Source: Deltaproteobacteria bacterium (lineage in GTDB: Bacteria; Desulfobacterota; Desulfuromonadia; Desulfuromonadales; Geopsychrobacteraceae). Taken from it: a DNA stretch of 64,000 nucleotides. A program made the translations under genes and the position numbers. Positions 30,739 to 38,634 of this stretch are shown one piece after another. The notes below the pieces were generated by a model. It searched no databases and had not been told where the DNA came from. It saw only the letters and a list, made by a program, of their open reading frames with translations. Every line of letters begins with the position of its first letter. Position 1 is the first letter of the stretch. The stretch covers positions 34,283 through 98,282 of the forward strand of contig JAJRWF010000048.1 of the NCBI GenBank assembly GCA_024276905.1. Reading direction: 5' to 3'.

Positions 30739-30754
30739 TGGCATATATCTTGAT
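30739..30754 (+). promoter_or_regulatory. Candidate sigma54 (-24/-12) promoter
   Basis: TGGCATATATCTTGAT vs TGGCACRNNNNTTGCW; deviates in the -12 GC (GA) and at one further position. Confidence 0.5.
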
Positions 30755-30887
30755 AGTGTCATATCTGGAAATTCCAATATTCGGTAAGGCGTATTTGCGT
30801 GTGATGCAGCCGGGTTGGAGAGGTCCGAACGTAAATTATGCGCTGCTTTGAAAGCATCGAAATCTCAAAAATGAGAAGGAGTAGAAG

Positions 30888-31211
30888 ATGAAAATGATGA
30901 AGATTCTGATTGTGGCAATGGCGATGGTTTTTTCTTCAACCTTGGTATTGGCTGTCGATGGAGGTAATTCGCGCAAAGGAAAATATCTCTATAAAAAAAG
31001 CTGTAAGCCTTGCCATGTTGATGGTGCTGAAGGGGGTGAATTGACCCCGTTGTCAAAAACCCAGAAACAATGGGACCGCTTTTTCAATAAAAACAAACAC
31101 AAGAAAAGCCCCGATGCCTTGGGCAAGTTCACCGAAAAGGATCTCAAGGATATCAACCAGTTCTTGTTTGACCACGCTGTTGACTCCGATCAGCCGGAAA
31201 CCTGTGGTTGA
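30888..31211 (+). CDS. Periplasmic monoheme cytochrome c
   Basis: Signal peptide; YKKSCKPCHVDGAEGGELTPL CxxCH heme motif; good RBS. Confidence 0.85.
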   Translation: MKMMKILIVAMAMVFSSTLVLAVDGGNSRKGKYLYKKSCKPCHVDGAEGGELTPLSKTQKQWDRFFNKNKHKKSPDALGKFTEKDLKDINQFLFDHAVDSDQPETCG

Positions 31212-31249
31212 ACAAAGTGTTTAATCTTATCTTTCGGGAGGTATTATCG

Positions 31250-32713
31250 ATGCGAAAATTGCTGAGTCTGATGCTGGTCTTGCTGTTTCTGTCTCCTGCC
31301 ACGGTCATGGCAGCAAACATCGAAGATCTGCAGAAACAGCTGGCAGATCTGTCCACGGAACTGGAAGATCTTAATGACCGACTTGACTCTGCCGAGCGCC
31401 ATGCTGTTACTGACAGAATCAATTTTTATGGTGATATGCGGGTCCGGGCAAATAGTCTGCATTACGGAGATGTTCGTTTTCCGGCAATTGTCGGTAGCGG
31501 CGGGAATCCCGGGCCATATGATGTTGACAACGATCTGGTCTATACCACCCGGCTGCGAATCGGTATGAAGGCCAAGGTCTGGAAGAATGTTTCTTTTTCC
31601 GGCCGCTTAAGCATGTATAAGGCCTGGGGGGATTCCACCGGGGTGCAGCTGATGGATTCATTTGCGACGACCATGGATGGGACCAACAGCGGCAATACCA
31701 CCGGTGATTGGCTACACGTTGAGCGGGCCTACTTCAGTTGGAAGAAGATTGCCGGCAGCAATTTTTATCTGTCGATTGGTCGCCGACCCTCGACTTATGG
31801 CCCTCCCTCAGAAATCCGGGAGAATGAACTGCGCGGCGGAACACCCAGCGGTCATCTGGTGCAGTTTAACTTTGACGGTGCAACCCTTGGGTACCGCCTT
31901 GGAAAGATCACCGGAGTGGAGGGGCAGGTTGTCCGGTTCTGTTATGGGCAGGGTTATGATGCAGAATGGGGTAGTACAGAACTCTGGGGACCGAATGAAA
32001 CATATGATGTTGACGACATGCATCTTGCCGGTTTCAATATCGATGCCGTCAATGACGGAAGACATTTTCTGCAATTTACCCTGTTTAGAGCTTTTGATGT
32101 CACAGATGGTTTTCGTGGATTGGCGGTAATGCCGGCCCTGGATGGTGGGACAACACCGAATACAAATGGTTTGATCAGTCGTTTTGAGGCAACAGAAAAC
32201 ATCGGTGCCATCAATCTCGGGGGGGTTGGCTATATTTTGAGTCTGGACAACGGCGCCAAGGCTTTTGCTTCCTTCGGCTGGACGCAAAGTGATCCGAATG
32301 GTCGGACAGGGCCCTACGGCGGTCTTCTCAGTGATAGCGGGGAAACGACCAAACGGGATGGCTATTCGATATATATCGGCGGCAGAGTCCCGGCTCCTCT
32401 GGGCAAGTTAGGGCTTGAATATAATTGGGGCTCTCGATACTGGACACCCTTTGTTCAGGCTCAGGACGATATGATTGGACCCAAACTTGCGGCTCGGGGC
32501 CATGTTGGTGAGGCCTACTATATCTTTGAGATCAACCCGAAGATGTTTATCAAGCTTGATGGTCTCTATTATGACTACCAGTATACCGGCAGTGGTGTGC
32601 CAGTTGGAACACCGGTCAAGGTTGACGAGGTGGTGGCCACGAACATTCATGGTCAGATGCCGGTGGTGGATACGGCCTGGGATGCAAATATTTCAATGAC
32701 CATAAAGTTTTAA
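31250..32713 (+). CDS. Outer-membrane beta-barrel porin (DUF3373-like)
   Basis: Signal peptide, coiled-coil IEDLQKQLADLSTELEDLNDRLDSAE, alternating beta strands, C-terminal aromatic (MTIKF). Confidence 0.8.
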   Translation: MRKLLSLMLVLLFLSPATVMAANIEDLQKQLADLSTELEDLNDRLDSAERHAVTDRINFYGDMRVRANSLHYGDVRFPAIVGSGGNPGPYDVDNDLVYTTRLRIGMKAKVWKNVSFSGRLSMYKAWGDSTGVQLMDSFATTMDGTNSGNTTGDWLHVERAYFSWKKIAGSNFYLSIGRRPSTYGPPSEIRENELRGGTPSGHLVQFNFDGATLGYRLGKITGVEGQVVRFCYGQGYDAEWGSTELWGPNETYDVDDMHLAGFNIDAVNDGRHFLQFTLFRAFDVTDGFRGLAVMPALDGGTTPNTNGLISRFEATENIGAINLGGVGYILSLDNGAKAFASFGWTQSDPNGRTGPYGGLLSDSGETTKRDGYSIYIGGRVPAPLGKLGLEYNWGSRYWTPFVQAQDDMIGPKLAARGHVGEAYYIFEINPKMFIKLDGLYYDYQYTGSGVPVGTPVKVDEVVATNIHGQMPVVDTAWDANISMTIKF

Positions 32714-32718
32714 CCCCG

Positions 32719-32754
32719 AAAAAGGAGGAAGGAGTCCGCTCTTTCCTCCTTTTT
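32719..32754 (+). terminator. Intra-operon terminator/attenuator hairpin
   Basis: AAAAAGGAGGAAGGAG-tccg-CTCTTTCCTCCTTTTTT between the porin and molybdoenzyme genes. Confidence 0.6.
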
Positions 32755-32807
32755 TGGTAGGACAACATCCAAGTATTCATATTTTCAAGTCAAAAGAGGA
32801 GTCTGAC

Positions 32808-35009
32808 GTGTCAGGATTGATCAATAAAAAATTGAGTCGCCGGCGTTTTCTCGGAACTTCTACCTGTGCACTGGCTACCGCAACGGTAGGGTCACAGGCC
32901 AGAGTACTTAAGGCGTTGGCCGTGTCCGGGGAGGTTGCCGCGCCGAAACTGAACGGAGGCAAAGATGTTTTTACCGCCTGCGGCATGTGTGTCAACAAGT
33001 GTGGTGTTATCGCCCGGGTCCGGGATGGTCGAATTCACAAGCTTGATCCGAATCCCGAGTATATCAAGAGTCGCGGGATGCTCTGCGCGCGAGGCAATGC
33101 CGGTATCAAGGTGATTTATGATCCGGACCGCCTCAAGTATCCCCTGATTCGCGCCGGGAAGCGTGGTGAAGGGAAGTGGCGGCGCGCGAGCTGGGACGAA
33201 GCCCTTGATCTGGTCGGCAAGAAAATGAACGAGATTGCCGAAAAATATACCCGGGCCGGGATGATGTTCGCTTCGACCGAAGGAACCTTTCAGGAGCACT
33301 TCTTTCTGCAGTTGGCCGAGTGTTTCGGTTCGCCGAATACGGTACGTCATCCGACGCTCTGCCTGTCGTCTAATATTCAGGGATTCAGTGCGACTTTCGG
33401 TACAAACCCAACACCCGATGTGCTGAACGCTGATTACATTATTATGAGTGGTGCCAATCGCAGTGAAGCGTTGATTACCCCCGATTCGATTGATCAGCTC
33501 AAAGGCGACGGCGGTCGTCGCAAACTGGTCTATCTCGATCCACGTTTCACCAAAACAGCCTCCAAGGCTGATGAATGGTTCCCGATCAAGCCTGGGAGTG
33601 ACATGGCTTTTATTTTGGCGCTGACCAATGTGATCGTCAGTGAGGGGTTGTACGCTAAAGAATTCATCGAGGAGATGACGGTTGGTTTTGATCAACTTGT
33701 GCCACACATCAAGCCTTACACTCCGGAGTGGGCAGCCACAGAAACCGAAATCCCGGCAGAGGATATCCGCCGAATTGCTCGAGAGTTTGCCAACGCTGCG
33801 CCAAGGGCAGTTTATTACCAGGGACGGCGTTCGTCGTTTTTTGACAATGACACCCAAATGCGCCGTGCAATGGCGATCCTTAATGCTGTAATCGGCAACT
33901 GGGACACCGCAGGCGGTCTGGTGCCGAATACCAAGATCAAGCTTCAGAAGCACGATTACCTGGCACCCTGGTACGATGATGTCCCCGAACGTCTCGATAG
34001 TGGCAGTGTCACTTTTTTGTCAGAAAAAGATGGGTCATGGACTGCTTTTCGTGATCGGGTCCTTGCCGGTAAGCCCTATCCGGTCAAAGGGATGATGATC
34101 TATAAGCAGAACGTCGTGATGTCGGTGCCCAACCGAGCTAAAACCCTGAAAATGATGGAGCAGATGGATTTTATCTGCACAATCGATATCGCCATGAGTG
34201 ATACCGCCTGGTATTCAGATGTGGTCCTACCCGAGGCGACCTATCTCGAACGGCAGGATCCTCTTGAATCGCTGGCCGGGATATTGCCGGTGGTTGCTTT
34301 CCGTCAGCCCTGTGTTGAGCCATTGTTTGAAAGTAAGCCAAACCTCTGGATCATGCAGAATCTGGCCAGGCGTCTGGGTGATGAGGTGGCTGCAACGTTT
34401 GATTTCACTATCGATGAGCACATTCATCACCAGGTGAGCAAGAACCCCAAAATTCTTAAGGACCTCAAGAATAAGGGGGTTCACTATATGAAAGTTTTAC
34501 CGACCTATGGTTTAACCCGCGGGAAAAGGCTCAGAACAAAAACAGGTAAGATTGAACTCTATTCGGCCAACTATGCTCGAAAGGGCCTCGACCCTTTACC
34601 GGTTTATACCAGGCATGAAGACGTCCCTGCGGGTAAGTTTCGTTTGATCGTCGGACGTAGTGCTATTTTTACCCACGGAACCACCGCCAATAATGCCTAT
34701 CTGCATGACATCATGCCGGAAAACACTCTGTGGCTAAATACTCTCTCGGCCCAAAAGGCCGGTTTAAGCGACGGACAGTTGGTCAAGGTGAAAAGCCGGG
34801 TTGGAGAAGGAACTCTCAAACTTGAGGTCACGGACAAGATTCGTCCTGATTGTGTTTACATGGTGCATGGATTTGGGGTTCTCTCCAAGGGGCAGTCATT
34901 GATCCATGGCCGCGGCGCCTGTGATGCCGCCCTGATTGAAGACAAGATCGAGCCGATCTCCGGCAATGTCGCCATGCACCAGACCTTTGTCGAAGTCAGC
35001 CCCGCTTAA
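32808..35009 (+). CDS. Molybdopterin-dependent oxidoreductase catalytic subunit (PsrA/PhsA/SrrA-like), Tat-exported
   Basis: SRRRFLG Tat motif, CGMCVNKCGVIARVRDG...GMLCARGNAG Fe-S site, C-terminal molydopterin dinucleotide-binding domain; GTG start with RBS. Confidence 0.88.
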   Translation: MSGLINKKLSRRRFLGTSTCALATATVGSQARVLKALAVSGEVAAPKLNGGKDVFTACGMCVNKCGVIARVRDGRIHKLDPNPEYIKSRGMLCARGNAGIKVIYDPDRLKYPLIRAGKRGEGKWRRASWDEALDLVGKKMNEIAEKYTRAGMMFASTEGTFQEHFFLQLAECFGSPNTVRHPTLCLSSNIQGFSATFGTNPTPDVLNADYIIMSGANRSEALITPDSIDQLKGDGGRRKLVYLDPRFTKTASKADEWFPIKPGSDMAFILALTNVIVSEGLYAKEFIEEMTVGFDQLVPHIKPYTPEWAATETEIPAEDIRRIAREFANAAPRAVYYQGRRSSFFDNDTQMRRAMAILNAVIGNWDTAGGLVPNTKIKLQKHDYLAPWYDDVPERLDSGSVTFLSEKDGSWTAFRDRVLAGKPYPVKGMMIYKQNVVMSVPNRAKTLKMMEQMDFICTIDIAMSDTAWYSDVVLPEATYLERQDPLESLAGILPVVAFRQPCVEPLFESKPNLWIMQNLARRLGDEVAATFDFTIDEHIHHQVSKNPKILKDLKNKGVHYMKVLPTYGLTRGKRLRTKTGKIELYSANYARKGLDPLPVYTRHEDVPAGKFRLIVGRSAIFTHGTTANNAYLHDIMPENTLWLNTLSAQKAGLSDGQLVKVKSRVGEGTLKLEVTDKIRPDCVYMVHGFGVLSKGQSLIHGRGACDAALIEDKIEPISGNVAMHQTFVEVSPA

Positions 35010-35036
35010 AGAGGGTTGCTGTTAAGGAGTGGAAAA

Positions 35037-35591
35037 ATGAAAAACAAACGCTTCGCCATTGTTCTTGACACCCGGCGGTGCATCGACTGTAAGGCATGTA
35101 CCGTGGCCTGTAAGGCAGAAAATGATGTTCCGCTGGGGTCTGAGAACTATCGTAACTGGGTGGGTGAGGAAAAGCTGCGCGGCCGCTATCCAAACCTCGG
35201 ACAAAGCTATACCCCCAGCCAGTGTCAACATTGCGGGAATGCGCCCTGTGCCCATGTTTGCCCGACCGGAGCTACCGAAATCAACCCGGACGGGATCGTA
35301 CATGTTGTGGAAGAAAAGTGCATCGGGTGCAAGTATTGTATGACGGCCTGTCCCTACAACGCGCGCTATTACAACGAAGAGATTGAAGCAGTCGACAAGT
35401 GCACCTTCTGTACCCAGCGAGTTTATACCGGACGCGTGCCAGCTTGTGTTTAAACCTGTCCGACCAAGGTACGGGTTTTTGGTGATCTTAACGATCCTCA
35501 AAGCGAGGTTTCTAAACTGTTGGCTAAATATCCCACGCGGGTTCTTAAAAAATCCCAGGGAACTGAACCGTACCTGTTCTACATCATTTAG
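35037..35591 (+). pseudogene. PsrB-like four-cluster ferredoxin subunit interrupted by in-frame TAA at 35451-35453
   Basis: Frame continues after TAA as TCPTKVRVFGDLNDPQSEVSKLLAKYPTRVLKKSQGTEPYLFYII*, the expected C-terminus of this family; the next subunit has its RBS at the distal stop. Confidence 0.85.
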
Positions 35592-35602
35592 GAGGCAATC
35601 CA

Positions 35603-36751
35603 ATGACTGTATTAACGCATCGTCCGAGCTTTGGGATCTGGGTGGGACTGTTAGCCATCGGTGTCATCATCGGGATTGTCGGTGTCGGTAATGTGCTGCT
35701 CAACGGGCATTCTGCCGTCTATAATGTGACGCGTGAAATCCCTTGGGGTATCCTGATTGCGACCTACGTTTTCCTGGTGGTTTCAAGCACCGGTCTCTGC
35801 CTTGTCTCAAGCCTCGGGCACGTTTTCGGGATAGAGAAATTTGAATTTATCGGCAAGCGGGCCATCATTCTGGCGATCCTGACCTTGCTTTGCGGATTCG
35901 GTGCTATCGGCATGGAGTTGACTCATCCGATTCGCATGGGTATTTATGCGATTATAAGCCCCAATTTTTCCTCGGCAATCTGGTGGATGGGGACACTATA
36001 CGGTCTCTATCTGGTCCTGCTGTGTGGAGAATTTTATTTCCTGATGAAGGGCATGCACAGAGGTGCTTTTGCCCTGGGGATGATTGGGTTCATTGCGGCG
36101 GTCAGTGCACACTCCAATCTTGGTGCGGTCTTCGGGCTGCTGGAGGCCCGACCTTATTGGCACGGGTCTTTTCTGCCGATTTATTTTATCGTTTCGGCGT
36201 TGGTTTCAGGCGGAGCGATCGTCAGTATGATCGTTTATTTCAACCATAAGGCGAGCGGGGAACCCATGCCGCAGAGGTACGAGGATTTCATGGCGACCCT
36301 TGGTAAGTTACAGGCACTTTTTTTGATGATTCTGGTTTTCTTTGTTGTCTGGAAAGTTATTCCCGGAATATACGGACATCCTCCCGAGAAATATGAAGCG
36401 ACAGTTGCGGTTCTGAATGGTCCGCTGGCATTCAACTTCTGGTTTTTTGAGGTGCTGCTCGGGCTGGTTATTCCGGTCATACTGCTGCTGAACAAGAAGA
36501 CCCGAACCCCCTACGGGGTCATGATGGCCGGCTTATCATCGACGGTCGGGATTTTCTTTATGCGCTATGATCTGGTTATTGCGGGCCAGCTGGTGAGTAT
36601 GCGTGAAGGAACAGCAGATCTGTTGGGCGGCCTGTTACGGTATTCTCCTTCAATGACTGAAATAGCGATCGTTATTGGGGCTATCAGCACCTGCCTGTTG
36701 CTTTACACTATCGCCGAACGGATGCTGCCGCTGGCCGGACGGGAGCGCTGA
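35603..36751 (+). CDS. NrfD/PsrC-like polytopic membrane quinone-interacting subunit
   Basis: Multiple TM helices; follows Fe-S subunit; ...GIEKFEFIGKRAIILAILTLLCGFGAIGMELTHPIRMG. Confidence 0.85.
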   Translation: MTVLTHRPSFGIWVGLLAIGVIIGIVGVGNVLLNGHSAVYNVTREIPWGILIATYVFLVVSSTGLCLVSSLGHVFGIEKFEFIGKRAIILAILTLLCGFGAIGMELTHPIRMGIYAIISPNFSSAIWWMGTLYGLYLVLLCGEFYFLMKGMHRGAFALGMIGFIAAVSAHSNLGAVFGLLEARPYWHGSFLPIYFIVSALVSGGAIVSMIVYFNHKASGEPMPQRYEDFMATLGKLQALFLMILVFFVVWKVIPGIYGHPPEKYEATVAVLNGPLAFNFWFFEVLLGLVIPVILLLNKKTRTPYGVMMAGLSSTVGIFFMRYDLVIAGQLVSMREGTADLLGGLLRYSPSMTEIAIVIGAISTCLLLYTIAERMLPLAGRER

Positions 36752-36778
36752 GGAAGGAAGCGGACTTCAGGGGATTTC

Positions 36779-36813
36779 CCCACGAATTCGGTGGTAATTG
36801 CCGGATTCGTGGG
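36779..36813. terminator. Hairpin between convergent genes
   Basis: CCCACGAATTCGG...CCGGATTCGTGGG, 13-bp arms with one mismatch, no U-run. Confidence 0.4.
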
Positions 36814-36826
36814 TGCTCAGGTCGGT

Positions 36827-37375
36827 TTAAAACGATGGTGGAGTGCAGGCACTGACAATTTCACAGCGGTCTTTGCCGGTGTTGCGAAACCGGTGCGGCA
36901 GTCGGCTGTCAAAGGAATAGGCATCGCCAGCACCCAGGATAAACGTCTGGCCACCGACTGTCAGTTCAATCTGGCCACGGACCACGATACCGCCCTCCTC
37001 GGATTCGTGTCGCAGCATCTCCTTGCCGCTGTCGGCGCCGGGTTCGATCCGCTCATGGATGATCTGCATCGCTTTGCCCTTGAGGTTCGATCCAACCTGG
37101 CGAAAAGAAAATCCTTGTCCACCGATTTCTTGCAGTTCGTCGGCCCGGTAAACAATCTTGTCCTGAACGGGGGTGCCGAAAGTAAAAAACTCGGTGAGGG
37201 ACATGGGGATTCCATCGAGGATTTTTTTAAGGGTTGCGACCGAGGGGCTGCTGTGGTTTTGCTCGATCATGGAGATAATGCCATTGGTGACATCGGCTCG
37301 CCTGGCCAGGGCACGTTGAGAAAGACCGTAGAGTTCGCGAATGGTTCGTAGTCGCTCACCAATATTGATATCCAT
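36827..37375 (-). CDS. XRE-family regulator with C-terminal cupin domain
   Basis: GERLRTIRELYGLSQRALARRADVTNGIISMIEQNHSSPSVATLKKI plus cupin E.EEGGIVVRGQ...FDSRLPHRFRN. Confidence 0.88.
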   Translation of the reverse strand: MDINIGERLRTIRELYGLSQRALARRADVTNGIISMIEQNHSSPSVATLKKILDGIPMSLTEFFTFGTPVQDKIVYRADELQEIGGQGFSFRQVGSNLKGKAMQIIHERIEPGADSGKEMLRHESEEGGIVVRGQIELTVGGQTFILGAGDAYSFDSRLPHRFRNTGKDRCEIVSACTPPSF

Positions 37376-37435
37376 AATAAATTTCCTCTGAATTCCGGCG
37401 GGAAAGGGGGCGATTCTGAATGGCTTGACAGCCTT

Positions 37436-38065
37436 CTAGTTTTTTATTCCAATCCCTTTCAGGATTACGTGAGTGACAAATTTAGCCGCATCCTCAAAAT
37501 CTGAGGCCTCGAGTTTTGATCTGCCCAGGACAATTTCAATCTGCGAAGAGAAGTCAGCGTAGGTCTGGGTCGCGGCCCAGATCATAAAAAACAGGTGAGC
37601 CGGGTCGATCGGGTCCATCTGCCCTTCGGCAATCCAGACGTTTACCAGTTTTAAATCCGCTTCGAGATGTTGGAGCAGCCGTGCCTTCAGCTCGTTCGAT
37701 AGGTGTGGAGCGCCGCTGATGATTTCATTGGCGTAAACCTTAGAGCCGTTCGGTCGTGTTCTCGAAAATTCGATCTTGCCACGAATATAGTGTTCCAACT
37801 TGGTTGCGGGGTCTTTTCCCGGTTGATCAAGCAGGGCCATGAACTCCAGCCAGTTATCCAGAACACTTTCGAGAACTTTTTGATAGAGCAGTTTTTTTGA
37901 CGGGAAATAATAGAGCAGGTTTTGTTTCGACAGCCCGGCACGTTCCGCAATCAACTCCAGGGGGGCGCCGTTATAGCCGTGCTGGGCAAAAATTTCTTCA
38001 GCGGCACTCAGGATATGAAGCTCATTGTGTTGCCTCTTGGTCTCTTTTGTGCCGTTCCTGATCAT
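37436..38065 (-). CDS. TetR-family regulator, RutR/YcdC-like
   Basis: ILSAAEEIFAQHGYNGAPLELIAERAGLSKQNLLYYFPSKKLLYQKVL HTH; RutR-like C-terminal domain (MIWAATQTYADF). Confidence 0.85.
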   Translation of the reverse strand: MIRNGTKETKRQHNELHILSAAEEIFAQHGYNGAPLELIAERAGLSKQNLLYYFPSKKLLYQKVLESVLDNWLEFMALLDQPGKDPATKLEHYIRGKIEFSRTRPNGSKVYANEIISGAPHLSNELKARLLQHLEADLKLVNVWIAEGQMDPIDPAHLFFMIWAATQTYADFSSQIEIVLGRSKLEASDFEDAAKFVTHVILKGIGIKN

Positions 38066-38328
38066 CAGTAAATCCCGTTGTGCCTTATTTTGGAGAGGGG
38101 CCCGTTCGTGTTTTGCCGCTTTGCGGACTCTGGAGTAATAACATCGTTCGGCATTTTTGGCGATACCTTAAACATTTGCCGGGCCAAAGATCGTTCAGCT
38201 GTTGAAAATTATAAACGATTCTTCAGTTAAACTCACTATAAAATTATCGATATTCTTGGCATAAGATGGGCGTTTTCTTATCAAGTGGCGGAGGAAAACC
38301 CTTTGCTGTGGTTGTTTTGCGGGGGTAC

Positions 38329-38360
38329 ACTTATTTTTTACCAAAAGGTAAAAAATAAGT
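38329..38360. promoter_or_regulatory. Large perfect palindrome upstream of the pyrimidine operon promoter
   Basis: ACTTATTTTTTACC-AAAA-GGTAAAAAATAAGT, 14-bp arms. Confidence 0.65.
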
Positions 38361-38388
38361 TGACACTGTTCCTTGTCCGCTCTATTTA
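38360..38388 (+). promoter_or_regulatory. Sigma70-type promoter of the pyrimidine cluster
   Basis: TTGACA - 17 bp - TATTTA. Confidence 0.6.
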
Positions 38389-38405
38389 TTGACCGAACGA
38401 TAAAT
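38384..38405. promoter_or_regulatory. Candidate TetR operator overlapping -10
   Basis: ATTTAT-tgaccgaacg-ATAAAT inverted repeat. Confidence 0.45.
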
Positions 38406-38634
38406 CAAACATTGTTATTAATGGGCCATTGTGTGATCTGACCTCATCGGCTCTTTCAGGGTTGGCGGTGGTGGCTGTATTTGCGGAATAGACTAAGAAC
38501 GAAAGATTTCGCTGGTCTTTTACCACTGTCGTGGCGGCAGATCCATTCCCGCCGGAGCTTTGAGCTACATCCCCTCTTTCACAGGGAAGGAGGGTCGGCT
38601 TTGATTGCTAACTTGAGTTGCTATGGAGGAACAA

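Noticed and set aside
30781-30880. Possible GEMM/c-di-GMP-type riboswitch upstream of the 30888 cytochrome (GCAGCCGGGTTGG...)
   Set aside because: Only loose resemblance; the conserved ACGCAAAGCC core and paired partners are absent
32892-33953. Minus-strand 353-aa ORF antisense to the molybdoenzyme
   Set aside because: Antisense shadow of a well-supported CDS
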